Positions 18,818 through 28,667 of a stretch of DNA of 64,000 bases are shown here, one piece after another; position 1 is the stretch's first letter; the number at the start of each line of letters is the position of its first letter. The stretch comes from Psychrobacter sp. JB385. Lineage in GTDB: Bacteria > Pseudomonadota > Gammaproteobacteria > Pseudomonadales > Moraxellaceae. Both the position numbers and the translations under genes were made by a program. The DNA lies in assembly GCF_900163785.1 (NCBI RefSeq), contig NZ_FUKN01000013.1:434001-498000 (forward strand). Direction: 5' to 3'. The notes under the pieces were generated by a model. The model ran no database searches. It was not told where the DNA came from and saw only the letters and a list, made by a program, of their open reading frames with translations.

Positions 18818-19888
18818 ATGTCAATGACAGCGCACTCTCAGCGCGGCGTGGCGCTCCTGACTATCCTGCTATTGGTCGTCAGTATCACTGTGGTCGCAGG
18901 GGCCATGCTTGCCAGTCAAAAAATTGCTATTCGGCGCAGTGGTTTGTTGTTTGATCAAGATCAATTATTACAAGACCTCAATGCAGGTCAGCAATTAGCG
19001 CTCACTATGATTCGGGCTGATGATAAGCTCAATGATACGGACAGCGAACAGGACATTTGGGCACAGCCCATACCACCATACACCTTGGGTAAGCATAGTA
19101 TTGGTATCGAAGTGCGTGATGAGGCCAGCCGCTTTAATATTAATAATTTATATCAAAATGGTGCGGTTGATACAGCAGCTGTCGCCATGTTTCAAAGGCT
19201 GTTGACTCAATTAAATTTAGAGCCTGATATTGCTATTGCGGTACTTGATTATCAAGACACGGACAGTGAGGTGTATAAAGATGGCGGTGCTGAGGCGGCA
19301 GTATATACGCAGCAGTCAAATACGACGACCTTGCCCAATCAGTCTTTTGTGAGTATCGATCAGTTACAAGAAGTGAGAGGCGTCAACGCTGAAGTATTAA
19401 AAACACTACGTCCGTATATCACAGCGATGCCTTATTTTGTACCCGTGAATGTGAATACAGCCAGCCCTGTGTTGTTAGCGGCTTTGATGGACGGTGCTAC
19501 AAGCGAGCAGATGCAAGGGCTGGTCGATATGAGATCAAAACAGGCAATCGCAACCGTTGATGATCTGTGGCAATTACCAGTGCTGAGCAGTTTGGACGAC
19601 GCGCAGCGTAAAGAGACCTCGACGTTATTGGCGGTGGACAGTCAGGCATTTTTGGCGCTCATTACAGCAACCGATGGTGGTAGTGTCGGTCAAACCAGAC
19701 AGCGCTTTGCAACCGTACTGATCAGTAAAACGCCAACGTATGCCAGCGTTATAGAAAGCAATAATGATGCTAATAACGGCGGTGCTAATAGTGCTAACAA
19801 AAATAACAGTGGTACTGAGAACGATGATAAAGCCAAGACCATCGAGATAGTAGCGCAGCGTCTTTGGGCTTTTAGACCCAGTTTTTGA
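18818..19888 (+). CDS. gspK: Type II secretion pseudopilin GspK
   Basis: A 356-residue large minor pseudopilin that caps the pseudopilus. The N-terminal signal SQRG/VALLTILLLVVSITVVA has the usual Val and lacks Glu+5, as is typical for GspK. Two helix-hairpin-like regions follow (FVSIDQLQEVRGV and VNVNTASPVLLAALM), corresponding to the helical insertion domain. The C-terminal part has an Asn-rich spacer near residues 310-335, then IVAQRLWAFRPSF. It is 159 bases from the gspJ amber codon, and 51 bases from the end of the readable gspJ frame. Confidence 0.9.
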   Translation: MSMTAHSQRGVALLTILLLVVSITVVAGAMLASQKIAIRRSGLLFDQDQLLQDLNAGQQLALTMIRADDKLNDTDSEQDIWAQPIPPYTLGKHSIGIEVRDEASRFNINNLYQNGAVDTAAVAMFQRLLTQLNLEPDIAIAVLDYQDTDSEVYKDGGAEAAVYTQQSNTTTLPNQSFVSIDQLQEVRGVNAEVLKTLRPYITAMPYFVPVNVNTASPVLLAALMDGATSEQMQGLVDMRSKQAIATVDDLWQLPVLSSLDDAQRKETSTLLAVDSQAFLALITATDGGSVGQTRQRFATVLISKTPTYASVIESNNDANNGGANSANKNNSGTENDDKAKTIEIVAQRLWAFRPSF

Positions 19889-19909
19889 TAGGTATCAAAA
19901 AGCCAGTGA

Positions 19910-20590
19910 TTAATCTTTCAAACGAGTCTCTTCACTCGACTTCCAGTTATAAGCGCCATAAAACAGCATCTGCGCTTGGCGAGTACAGTTATGTAGCATG
20001 AGATGCTTATTCTCTTCAACCTCATTCAAATCGACCTCATCGTCATGATCTTCTGTATAGGTCAGCTCCAACCAGTCAATGATCCAAGAAAAGAACATAT
20101 TGACACCCGCTTCAGCCAATAAGCGACGATCATACCCATTGATATGGGTAAAGGCTGGCTGCAACGCCAGATCTTCCGCAAGACTGTGCGCGTGCTTTTT
20201 AACCAGCTCATTAATGGCTTTGCGCACAGCTTCTGAGCCACCATAACGCTCACTGACCAAAAACTGCCAGTAATAAGGCTGATCGCTGACCATATACAAA
20301 AACAGCTGAATACTTTTTGCAATCTGGCGATCAAAGCTGCGCTTGCGGCCTATCTGTAAGCTGTCGCTCAATATGGCGAGTGTGCCGCCCAACTCTTCTA
20401 CCACAAGCGCACGACCCAGCGACTCCATATCATCGAAATGTCGATAAAATGCAGTCGGCACCACACCTACCTCACGAGTTACCTGCCTGAGGCTAATAGA
20501 GCTAAAAGACTGTCCTGTCATACACAGATCGAGCACTGCATTAAAAAAGGCGTGCCGAGTTTGAAGTTTCTTTTGTTCGCGACTGCTCAT
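19910..20590 (-). CDS. TetR-family regulator, FabR-like
   Basis: A 226-residue regulator, convergent with gspK. The N-terminal helix-turn-helix (SSISLRQVTREVGVVPTAFYRHFDDMESLG) closely follows the FabR/DesT style, in which TetR proteins control unsaturated fatty acid genes. The stretch FLVSERYGGSEAVRKAI matches the RLLLRERSG region known from FabR. Assignment as the fatty-acid regulator is inference. No fatty-acid gene is adjacent; the next gene on this strand is the dNTPase. Confidence 0.82.
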   Translation of the reverse strand: MSSREQKKLQTRHAFFNAVLDLCMTGQSFSSISLRQVTREVGVVPTAFYRHFDDMESLGRALVVEELGGTLAILSDSLQIGRKRSFDRQIAKSIQLFLYMVSDQPYYWQFLVSERYGGSEAVRKAINELVKKHAHSLAEDLALQPAFTHINGYDRRLLAEAGVNMFFSWIIDWLELTYTEDHDDEVDLNEVEENKHLMLHNCTRQAQMLFYGAYNWKSSEETRLKD

Positions 20591-20675
20591 AATGGTTCAA
20601 AATTATCCGATAGGGGTTTATGATACTCATTTCAGCGCACAAATACGACTGAAATACGCAAATTGTATTCAATTA

Positions 20676-22094
20676 CTACACCATTGCCCCCCAATGCCCT
20701 TGTAGCTCCTGCGCCAAACGATACGCTTCATGATCATTCATACCTGTAATAAAATCCAAGATGTTTAAGATATTATGGTAATGATTGTCTGTAAGTGTAC
20801 GGTGATGCTCATCAAGATGGGGTTGGAGTAATCTCAGTAGGCGCTGCTGTTCAAAGGACATAGATAGTGAGGTGGAGGTCATTTGATTGCTTGTCCAAGC
20901 AAGTGGCATAAAGGCATCTAAGAGACGGTGCAAGCATTTGTTTGCCATCAGCTCCATTCTGACTTTGCTTGGATGATTGAATATCTGCTCACGTGCCAAC
21001 TGTTTGGCTTGATTGATGCCATTTTGCACGCTTGCATCGCAATGATCAAATAGGCTGCCGGGCAGCTTTCCAGCCAGTAAAGCATTATTATTGTCCACAA
21101 AGGCATCGGTCACGGTATTGACCAGACGCATCATGGCACGTGCTCGCAATGAGGCCAAGCTTTGTCTGACCGACATATGTGCTGGTAGTTGAATACTGCT
21201 CGGACGCTCACCAATCAACTCATAAAAAATGCTGGCCACATCCGTATAGGTTAGCATATTCAAATTGATGCCATCTTCTAGATCAATTAAGGCGTAACAA
21301 ATATCATCAGCCGCTTCTAGCAAATATGCCAGTGGATGACGGGCAAAGCCATCGTGCTGCTCTGATCGAGGTAAATGTAGCGTTGCGGCTAGTACTTCTA
21401 ACTGTGCTGACTCACTATTAAAACAGCCAAATTTTTGTACGTTACTGACCATGTTGGGATTATTAACATCATTACTGTGAGTGGCAAGCCAAGGGTACTT
21501 CATAAAAGCGCCCAAGGTTGCACAAGTCAGCCGCATGCCGTCTTTATCAGGATGGTGCTCGTTGCGCACCAATAATCGAAACCCCTGTGCATTGCCTTCG
21601 TATGCCAACAGATCTAATTGCTCATCTATGCTTAGGTTTTGCAAAATTGCTTGAGGGTTGGGTTGCCGAAACCAATCACGAATGGCGTATTCTCCCGCAT
21701 GACCAAATGGCGGATTGCCAATATCGTGAGCAAGACAGGCCGCTTGTACAATGACGCCAACATCGGCTGGCGAGATGCCAGCAGGAATACCACTATTTAA
21801 TTGATCATGCAGTTTTTCTGCCGCCATCATACCTAAAGAGCGACCGATACAAGAAACTTCAAGTGAATGGGTCAAACGAGTATGAATACCAAGCTGATTG
21901 GTCAATGGGTGAACTTGGGTTTTTTGATTAAGCTGACGAAAAGAGTGAGAGAAAACCAGTCTGTCGTAATCTTTATGAAAGTGGGAGCGGGTGGTTTCAC
22001 CAGCTTTAGGCGTTTTGGTTGAACCAAGTCGTTGAGCACTGAGTAAGTGTGACCATTGTGTGGTGGTAGAAGACACGGTTAGATGGTTAGACAT
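20676..22094 (-). CDS. dgt: Deoxyguanosinetriphosphate triphosphohydrolase-like dNTPase (HD domain)
   Basis: A 472-residue enzyme that removes triphosphate from dNTPs and so balances nucleotide pools. HD-domain metal ligands are visible as RLTHSLEVSCIGR near residue 68, AACLAHDIGNPPFGHAGE near 115 and YLLEAADDICYALIDLEDG near 260. The N-terminal HKDYDRLVFSHSFRQLNQKTQV is a family signature. An AGGGAT site precedes the ATG. The FabR-like gene lies downstream on the same strand with 85 bases between, so co-transcription is possible. Confidence 0.92.
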   Translation of the reverse strand: MSNHLTVSSTTTQWSHLLSAQRLGSTKTPKAGETTRSHFHKDYDRLVFSHSFRQLNQKTQVHPLTNQLGIHTRLTHSLEVSCIGRSLGMMAAEKLHDQLNSGIPAGISPADVGVIVQAACLAHDIGNPPFGHAGEYAIRDWFRQPNPQAILQNLSIDEQLDLLAYEGNAQGFRLLVRNEHHPDKDGMRLTCATLGAFMKYPWLATHSNDVNNPNMVSNVQKFGCFNSESAQLEVLAATLHLPRSEQHDGFARHPLAYLLEAADDICYALIDLEDGINLNMLTYTDVASIFYELIGERPSSIQLPAHMSVRQSLASLRARAMMRLVNTVTDAFVDNNNALLAGKLPGSLFDHCDASVQNGINQAKQLAREQIFNHPSKVRMELMANKCLHRLLDAFMPLAWTSNQMTSTSLSMSFEQQRLLRLLQPHLDEHHRTLTDNHYHNILNILDFITGMNDHEAYRLAQELQGHWGAMV

Positions 22095-22249
22095 TATTAT
22101 TATAATCCCTGTGATGAACGGACAGTATTTACTCTATTGCTTCTTAGCATAGCAAAATAGTCGCATAGGTTCATCTGTTGTCGTTGCCTGATCTCAAACA
22201 GACAACGACCTCCTTTAAAGGGACAGTTATATGTATTAATCAATAAATC

Positions 22250-22807
22250 TTAGCTGTCTGCTTTTTGGCAATCAAACAATACGGCTTCAGCCTCTGTCGC
22301 GACACTGCCGTCCAACGTTTTATTGCTTAATACTGCTTTCGTGGCGTCAGCATTTAACTGCCATGTCATACCGGCATCATTCGCAATACCAATATCGGTC
22401 TCATACGCAGCACCAGTAGTATTATTTTGAGGTAAAGTCATGGCGGTTAGATCATACTCAATCCCATCGATCAATAAGTGGGCGCTGGTGGCAGGCTGGG
22501 CACTATCTTCAGGATCATAGTGAGCTTCAATGGTTTGTTCAGGCTGGCAGTTATAGGTCGTCATGTCTGCATGATCATGATGATGTCCTTCATGATCGTG
22601 TCCGTCGTGGCTATGTTCGTGGTCATGCTCTTCATGGTCGTGTTCCTCATGAGCATGATCTTCATGCTCAGCATGGACGTCCTCTGTCGTTGCCACTTCA
22701 TTAGAAGTTTGCGGAGACTCGGTTTTTTGTTCGCAGCCTGCGCCTGCTAATAGAAAAGCCGCACAAAGTAAAACCGTTTTAGAGTGAGTAGGAGTAAGCG
22801 CTATCAT
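22250..22807 (-). CDS. Histidine-rich lipoprotein, probable zinc-binding, C-terminal MliC-like domain
   Basis: A 185-residue lipoprotein with signal VLLCAAFLLAGAGC, a lipobox ending at Cys25. Residues about 43-80 are a dense His/Asp/Glu stretch (repeats of EEHDHE and DGHDHEG), well suited to bind zinc or nickel in the periplasm. The C-terminal part, from TYNCQPEQ to LFDCQKAD, has two cysteines and a beta pattern like the MliC/lysozyme-inhibitor fold; that assignment is tentative. A perfect Zur-type box lies about 55 bases upstream, so zinc starvation probably induces the gene. It may store zinc or pass it to a carrier. Confidence 0.8.
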   Translation of the reverse strand: MIALTPTHSKTVLLCAAFLLAGAGCEQKTESPQTSNEVATTEDVHAEHEDHAHEEHDHEEHDHEHSHDGHDHEGHHHDHADMTTYNCQPEQTIEAHYDPEDSAQPATSAHLLIDGIEYDLTAMTLPQNNTTGAAYETDIGIANDAGMTWQLNADATKAVLSNKTLDGSVATEAEAVLFDCQKADS

Positions 22808-22861
22808 GGGAATGCCTTTACAAATATAAAAGTAGGTGAATGAAAGTAACTACATTGTTAC

Positions 22862-22874
22862 GTTATAATATAAC
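22862..22874. promoter_or_regulatory. Candidate Zur (zinc uptake regulator) operator
   Basis: The 13-base sequence GTTATAATATAAC has perfect dyad symmetry around its central base and equals the core of the known gammaproteobacterial Zur box (GTTATANTATAAC). It lies 55 bases upstream of the His-rich lipoprotein start, over the expected promoter. Confidence 0.75.
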
Positions 22875-22941
22875 ATATAAACCATAAAAAAAACCAACAT
22901 AGATTGCTCTACATTGGCTTTTACGCGTAAGACAAAATATA

Positions 22942-24033
22942 TTACACGTTAAATCTAAAGTGCATCACGTCGCCATCTTGTACGATATAGGTTTTGCCTT
23001 CTAGGCGTGACTTACCAGCGGCAGCCGCACCTTTTTCACCGTTATATTCGATAAAGTCATCATAAGCGATGACTTCAGCACGAATGAATCCGCGTTCAAA
23101 ATCAGTATGAATCACGCCAGCGGCTTGCGGCGCTGTGGCACCGACGGCGACTGTCCATGCGCGTACTTCTTTGACACCCGCAGTAAAGTAAGTCTGCATA
23201 TCAAGCAGGTCATAGCCGCCACGAATCACTTGATCAAGACCGGCCTCTTCCATATCCATCTCAGCCAAGAAGTCTTTTTTGTCATCTTCGTCGAGTTGGG
23301 CAATCTCAGATTCAATTTGATTACAAAGCGCGATGACGATAGAGTCTTCACCAGTGGCGTAGTTACGGACGGCATCTAGATATGGATTGTTTTCAAAACC
23401 ATCTTCAGAGACGTTAGCGATGTACATGGTCGGTTTTAGCGTAATCAAACCATAGCTTCTGATGAGTTTTTTCTCATCATCATCAAGATTGGCTGCGCGA
23501 GCGGCTTTACCTTCTGCCAGTAGTGGTTCAATCTTTTTGAACACATCCAGCATGGCGCTCGCATCTTTATCGCCGCCTTTGGCTTTTTTGGTTAGGTTCA
23601 TTATGGCGCGCTCAACGGCTTCTAAATCTGCCAAGGCCAACTCAGTGTTGATGGTTTCGATGTCATCAATCGGGCTAACACGACCATCAACGTGCACGAC
23701 ATTGTCATCATCAAAACAACGTACCACATGGGCAATCGCGTCGGTCTCACGAATATTGGCTAGGAACTGGTTACCCATGCCTTCGCCTTTTGACGCGCCA
23801 GCCACCAAACCTGCGATATCCACAAACTCCATCGTCGTTGGCAATATGCGCTCAGGATTGACGATGTCAGCCAGTTTTTTTAGACGTGGGTCTGGCACAG
23901 GTACGATACCTGTGTTGGGATCTTTGGTACAAAATGGAAAGTTTTCAGCGGCGATACCCGCTTTGGTCAAGGCATTAAACAGGGTAGATTTACCCACGTT
24001 TGGTAGGCCGACGATGCCGCAATTAAAACCCAT
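22942..24033 (-). CDS. ychF: Redox-regulated ATPase/GTPase YchF (OLA1 family)
   Basis: A 363-residue Obg-related P-loop NTPase associated with ribosomes and oxidative stress, the usual family size. G1 is [14 protein letters not shown] near residue 8, G3 [16 protein letters not shown] near 73. The fourth motif is altered to NVSEDG, as in YchF proteins that prefer ATP. The C-terminal TGS domain carries the DVMHFRFNV end. It has its own promoter region at 24034-24301. Confidence 0.95.
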   Translation of the reverse strand: MGFNCGIVGLPNVGKSTLFNALTKAGIAAENFPFCTKDPNTGIVPVPDPRLKKLADIVNPERILPTTMEFVDIAGLVAGASKGEGMGNQFLANIRETDAIAHVVRCFDDDNVVHVDGRVSPIDDIETINTELALADLEAVERAIMNLTKKAKGGDKDASAMLDVFKKIEPLLAEGKAARAANLDDDEKKLIRSYGLITLKPTMYIANVSEDGFENNPYLDAVRNYATGEDSIVIALCNQIESEIAQLDEDDKKDFLAEMDMEEAGLDQVIRGGYDLLDMQTYFTAGVKEVRAWTVAVGATAPQAAGVIHTDFERGFIRAEVIAYDDFIEYNGEKGAAAAGKSRLEGKTYIVQDGDVMHFRFNV

Positions 24034-24301
24034 AACGTTCTCTCAATATAGTAATAAAATCAGTTGATGTACAACTTGCTCAAATAGTAAATCAAAATTG
24101 CGCATATTGTAGCAAATTTCACTCAATAGGGGTGAGGTTGTTATATTGGATAAACGGATTTTCATGAGACAGCATCTGTCAGGTTAGCTACTTGCACTAT
24201 TATGATAAGCTAGGACTTGTTGCTTACGTTAAACGATTATTCAGTGGCATTAATCTAACTATTGAGTGCGCCGCAAACCCCATCAAAGGCAAGACTGTAT
24301 C

Positions 24302-26467
24302 ATGAAACCTACGATTTTTGACACACATCATTATAACTACCCGCAAAACTTCATTGAGATGAAACCCAAGCTTACGCGTCTCGAAAAAGCGATTGAGAAG
24401 CTTGAAGCCAATTTGATGACCGCGGATACTGACTTGTTGCAGCAACGGCTTGCTCATGATTTAGGATTAAAGATTGATTATGCCAGTGAGCTAAACGCTC
24501 ATCAGCTCTTGGCTGCCACAACCATTGAAGGTAAGGTTTTGGTCATCGCGGGTGCAGGCTCTGGTAAAACAAAAACGCTCACTTATAGAACCAGTTATTT
24601 GATAGAAAATGGCGTGTCTCCCAAAGAGATTTTGCTGCTGACGTTTACCCGTAAAGCCGCCAATGAAATCAAAGGTCGCGCCAAGACCTTGCTGGCAAGT
24701 AGTCTCGCGAGTGATGGTGAGAGCCAAAAAGACAGTCAAGCGCTCAATGCGATTACCAGCTGTACTTTTCACTCGTTTTGTACCCTGCTGCTGCGCCAAT
24801 ATTCAGGATTGCTTGGTATCAATCCAAGGTTTACCATTTTGGACACGGGCGATAGCGAAGATGCAATCGACTTGATTAATAAAGAGAAAAAATACGCAAC
24901 CAATATCACCAGCCAAGCTTTTCCGCGCAAAAAAACGCTGCAAAAAATATTTTCTACGTCTAGAAATCGGCGAATCCGTATCCGTGAGTTGATTGAAAAT
25001 GGCTATCCCGATATTGCGACCCATACCCCTGCTATAGAGCAATTGGCGATTGATTTTCACGAATACAAACGCGCCAATCATTTATACGACTTCGATGATA
25101 TTATCGGCCAAGTGGTACGTCACCTAAAAACCAATGACAAATTCCGTGAGCTGCTTCAAACGCATTATCGTTATGTCATGGTTGATGAATATCAAGACAC
25201 CAATATTCCGCAAAAAGAGCTGATTGATCTCATCTGTACCCCCGAATCAGTCTCACTGATGGTGGTCGGTGATGATAACCAAAGCATCTACGCCTTTCGT
25301 GGCGCCAACTATGAAAATATTCTTTTATTTGGTGAAACATACCCTGATGCCAAGCTTATTAAGCTTGAGCAGAATTATCGCAGTACGCCCGCTGTCTTAA
25401 ATTATATCAATGCCTTATCAGATGAAATCACATTAGGCTATCAAAAACAGTTGTATTCAGGCTCTCAAGTAGAGGGGATGAAGCCTGTTTTTTGCCGCTT
25501 AAGTAACGAAACCAAAGAAGCCAAATATATCGCCGATAAAGTCATCGCGTTAAAGTCAGAATATGATTATCAAGATTTTGCGGTATTGTGCCGAACGTCT
25601 TTTCAGTCTAATTATATACAGCTGGAATTTATGGAGCGTCAGATTCCATTTATTGTTGTCGGCGGTATTAAGTTCATTGAAAGGCGTCATATCAAAGATG
25701 TATTGGCATTTGTCAAAATACTTTATAACCCCAACGATACCATCTCTTGGCATCGTATCTTAACCTTGTTTAAAGGGGTTGGGTCAGTGACTGCAACACG
25801 CTTAACCCAAGCAATCACTGCGGATAATAATTCTTTTGAGCCATTACTGACGGCAAAATTTGCCAAAAAAAGTGATCAGTTGATGCCGTTATACAAGATG
25901 CTGAGTCAGGCCAATCAAGCAGATTCAGTAGAAAAAATTATTGCGCTGATTCTTGAGTTTTATATACCTGTCTTAAAAATCAATGAAGACAATTGGCGGG
26001 AGCGTAGCGAGGATTTTCGTGTCCTTACAAACTTAGCGAATGAGCATGACAGTCTGGACAGTTTTTTAGAAAATCTTGCACTCGATCCACCTAATGACTC
26101 AGTTGCTACCGCAGGCAAGTTTGAGCAAGGCGATGCGGACACTGATAAACTCACCATCTCTACCATTCATAGCGCTAAAGGGCTGGAATGGCCTGTGGTA
26201 TTTGTGAATGCGTTGGTTGATGGTATCACGCCACACTACCGCTCATTGAGTGATTTTGCAGAGTTGGAGGAAGAGCGTAAGCTGTTTTATGTCGCTTGTA
26301 GCCGTGCGAAGAACCGATTGTTTTTGACCGCGCCAGATTATTTTTCGAGTTACTCAGGGTATTTTGATAAAGCCTCACGGTTCATCGCTGAGCTATCCAT
26401 AGATAAGGTTGAAGTAGAAACGGTTAAGAAATCTATTAAAGAAAGTGATGAGCCAGTGTGGTGGTGA
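24302..26467 (+). CDS. UvrD/Rep-family superfamily 1 DNA helicase
   Basis: A 721-residue ATP-dependent 3'-5' helicase. Motifs in order are LNAHQLLAAT (Q motif), GAGSGKTKTLTYR (I), LLLTFTRKAANEI (Ia), MVDEYQDTN (II), GDDNQSIYAFRGAN (III), EQNYRST (IV), TIHSAKGLEWPVVFV (V) and FYVACSRAKNRLFL (VI). It resembles stand-alone UvrD-like helicases and is not RecB (no nuclease domain). The ATG at 24302 is preferred over one at 24266 because family similarity begins after it, but the ribosome site is weak. No operon partners are evident. Confidence 0.92.
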   Translation: MKPTIFDTHHYNYPQNFIEMKPKLTRLEKAIEKLEANLMTADTDLLQQRLAHDLGLKIDYASELNAHQLLAATTIEGKVLVIAGAGSGKTKTLTYRTSYLIENGVSPKEILLLTFTRKAANEIKGRAKTLLASSLASDGESQKDSQALNAITSCTFHSFCTLLLRQYSGLLGINPRFTILDTGDSEDAIDLINKEKKYATNITSQAFPRKKTLQKIFSTSRNRRIRIRELIENGYPDIATHTPAIEQLAIDFHEYKRANHLYDFDDIIGQVVRHLKTNDKFRELLQTHYRYVMVDEYQDTNIPQKELIDLICTPESVSLMVVGDDNQSIYAFRGANYENILLFGETYPDAKLIKLEQNYRSTPAVLNYINALSDEITLGYQKQLYSGSQVEGMKPVFCRLSNETKEAKYIADKVIALKSEYDYQDFAVLCRTSFQSNYIQLEFMERQIPFIVVGGIKFIERRHIKDVLAFVKILYNPNDTISWHRILTLFKGVGSVTATRLTQAITADNNSFEPLLTAKFAKKSDQLMPLYKMLSQANQADSVEKIIALILEFYIPVLKINEDNWRERSEDFRVLTNLANEHDSLDSFLENLALDPPNDSVATAGKFEQGDADTDKLTISTIHSAKGLEWPVVFVNALVDGITPHYRSLSDFAELEEERKLFYVACSRAKNRLFLTAPDYFSSYSGYFDKASRFIAELSIDKVEVETVKKSIKESDEPVWW

Positions 26468-26658
26468 GTATGGATTTAGCAATCTCATTCCTTTTAAAAA
26501 TGACCTACAAATAAAGGTATAGCCAAAAGTATTTAATAGTAAAAATATTTTTCAGATAAGGGTTTAATATTGAGCACAATGCGTTACTATTACCACCTAA
26601 TTTGGTTAGACCTTTATATTTGATACTCTGTATTAACACCCTAAGAAAAGGATAGGTT

Positions 26659-27906
26659 ATGCGCTATGAAGTTATCGTTATCGGTGCAGGTATGGTTGGC
26701 ACGTCAATCGCGTGGCATCTACAAAAAAATAACTCAAATGTATTACTCTTAGACAAGAAATTGCCTGGGTCAGAGACCTCATATGGCAATGCAGGATTGA
26801 TTCAGCGCGAAGCGATTCATACGCATCCTTTTCCGCGTCAGCTGACAGAGATGATCCGAGTATTGCCGAACCAAGGTACTGATATTCGCTACCGTATTCC
26901 AGCGATTCTGCGTTATCATCAAGCGCTGCTGCAATACTGGAAATACTCTACACCTGCGTCTGTCAAAAAAATCGAGTCAGAGTGGCAGACGCTGATTGAG
27001 CATTGCACTAGTGAGCACCAAACCATGATTAGCGCTTCTGGTGCTGATGAGCTCATTACTCGTGATGGTTGGTTACAACTACATCGCTCAGAAGAGACAT
27101 TCAAAGAAGCGCAAGCATCCGCCATTGATGCGCGTAACCAAGGTGTTGAGCATAATGTATTAAACCTTGAAGAGCTAAAAGCAATGGAGCCTCGTGCCAA
27201 TTTTGAAGGTTTCGTTGGTGCGATTCATTGGTTAAATTCATGGCAAGTATCAAACCCAAGCTCGCTTGTAAAAGCTTACGCAAAAAACTTCCAAGACATG
27301 CAAGGTACGATCAAAGAAAATGACGTAAAAGAAATCGTCCAAGAAGCGGACGGCTGGAAAATCATCACTGATAAAGATACATATTATAGTGATAAATTGG
27401 TCATCGCAGCAGGTCCTTGGTCAAATGATTTGATCAAACCACTTGGTTACAATCTGCCACTATTCCCAATGCGTGGTTATCATCAGCATTTCAAAGTGAC
27501 AGAAAAAAATACCATCCATCACAGTATGTTTGATATGGACAAAGGTTTTGTCATGGGGCCAATGCAGCAGGGTATTCGTATCACCACGGGTGCTGAGATG
27601 ACCACCATGAATGCGCCAAAGAACTTTGGTCAATTACAAACCGTATTGAAGCTTGCTAAAAAAATCTTGCCGTTAGAAGATGCGGTTGAGAGTGAAGCAT
27701 GGGCAGGGTCACGCCCTTGTATGCCTGATATGAAGCCAGTCATCGGTCCTGCTGATAAGCATGACAAGCTATGGTTCGCCTTTGGTCACAGCCATCAAGG
27801 CTTCACTCTAGGGCCAATGACAGGTCGTCTTGTCGAAGAGATGATTCACGATAAGCCTACATTGGTCGATCTTGCACCATTTAGTGCCCAGCGTTTTTCT
27901 AACTAA
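26659..27906 (+). CDS. FAD-dependent D-amino acid dehydrogenase-like oxidoreductase (DadA family)
   Basis: A 415-residue DAO-family flavoprotein. The Rossmann dinucleotide motif VIVIGAGMVGTSIAWHL lies near residue 4, and DKKLPGSETSYGNAGLI holds the usual SxxNAG flavin contact. KLVIAAGPWS and the C-terminal WFAFGHSHQGFTLGP are family typical. It likely oxidises a D-amino acid or N-substituted amino acid to an imine. RidA, which hydrolyses imines, is encoded 56 bases downstream, a pairing that fits. Substrate not known. Confidence 0.88.
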   Translation: MRYEVIVIGAGMVGTSIAWHLQKNNSNVLLLDKKLPGSETSYGNAGLIQREAIHTHPFPRQLTEMIRVLPNQGTDIRYRIPAILRYHQALLQYWKYSTPASVKKIESEWQTLIEHCTSEHQTMISASGADELITRDGWLQLHRSEETFKEAQASAIDARNQGVEHNVLNLEELKAMEPRANFEGFVGAIHWLNSWQVSNPSSLVKAYAKNFQDMQGTIKENDVKEIVQEADGWKIITDKDTYYSDKLVIAAGPWSNDLIKPLGYNLPLFPMRGYHQHFKVTEKNTIHHSMFDMDKGFVMGPMQQGIRITTGAEMTTMNAPKNFGQLQTVLKLAKKILPLEDAVESEAWAGSRPCMPDMKPVIGPADKHDKLWFAFGHSHQGFTLGPMTGRLVEEMIHDKPTLVDLAPFSAQRFSN

Positions 27907-27962
27907 GAGCGCATCTGATATAGTTAGCACAGACTTAAATTTATAAATTGAAGGATTATAAT

Positions 27963-28304
27963 ATGATAAAGAAGCTACATAGCACGCCACGTATGAGCAG
28001 AATTGTCGTCCACAACAAGACCGTATACTTATGTGGTCAGGTCGGTAATGCAGAAGACGATATCAAAGCGCAAACATTGACTTGCTTGGAAAAAATCCAA
28101 ACGTTACTAGAAGAAGTGGGTAGCGATAAGTCAAAGCTATTATCTGTCACGGTTTGGATCAAAGACATGGCAGACTTTGCGGCTATGAATGAAGTCTATG
28201 ACAAATGGTTTGAAGGCATCGAGCCGCCAGCGCGTGCGTGTGGTGAGTCTGCATTGGCACGTCCTGAGCTACTGGTTGAGATGATCGCCATCGCTGCTGA
28301 GTAA
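27963..28304 (+). CDS. RidA/YjgF-family 2-iminobutanoate deaminase-like protein
   Basis: A 113-residue trimeric enzyme family that speeds the hydrolysis of reactive enamines and imines to keto acids and ammonia. The start is ATG 27963 with AAGGA at 27951-27955. An upstream TTG is not needed. Signatures are VYLCGQVGN near residue 22, KLLSVTVWIKDM, and the catalytic Arg with Glu in PPARACGESALARPELLVEM. It follows the DadA-like gene and probably removes its imine product. A terminator at 28333 closes the unit. Confidence 0.92.
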   Translation: MIKKLHSTPRMSRIVVHNKTVYLCGQVGNAEDDIKAQTLTCLEKIQTLLEEVGSDKSKLLSVTVWIKDMADFAAMNEVYDKWFEGIEPPARACGESALARPELLVEMIAIAAE

Positions 28305-28332
28305 TAAAATAGTTTGAAAGCTTGAATAAAGC

Positions 28333-28369
28333 AAAAAAGGACACGATAGCGATATCATGTCCTTTTTTT
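28333..28369 (+). terminator. Rho-independent terminator after ridA
   Basis: The stem AAAAAAGGACA (28333-28343) pairs with TGTCCTTTTTT (28358-28368), and part of the inner loop (GATA/TATC) can extend it. The 3' side is a long T-run. It is placed 28 bases after the RidA stop. Confidence 0.85.
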
Positions 28370-28667
28370 ATGAGTATGTTTTTTATACGAAAGGATCTAG
28401 TTATATAAGCAATATTTTTTAGCGTAGCTAATAATATAAGAAATCTCGGTAAGCTAAATAAGCCTACATTATTCATTAATTAAATATAGTTAAATGCTAA
28501 AAGCGAATTATTTGACTATATTATTTACTATAAATAGAACTTATGTTCAATAAAGTTATGTGTTTTTCGAAACAAATGTTATCATAAATAATACAAATTA
28601 AATATAGTCAAAAAACTTAATCAACATAGTAACCCTATTTTTAGGTCAAGTAGGGGAGTTTCTAATT
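28370..28667. other. AT-rich intergenic stretch
   Basis: About 300 very AT-rich bases between the ridA terminator and the next small gene. Apart from the GTAGGGGAG ribosome site at its right end, I see no gene or repeat. Confidence 0.5.

Noticed and set aside
22478..22750. A 90-residue frame opposite the His-rich lipoprotein
   Set aside because: Its Met/Val-rich run is the antisense of the His/Asp repeat of the lipoprotein, with no independent start signal.
23462..24067. A 201-residue frame opposite ychF
   Set aside because: Antisense shadow of a strongly conserved GTPase gene, Ser/Ala/Arg-rich as expected for such shadows.
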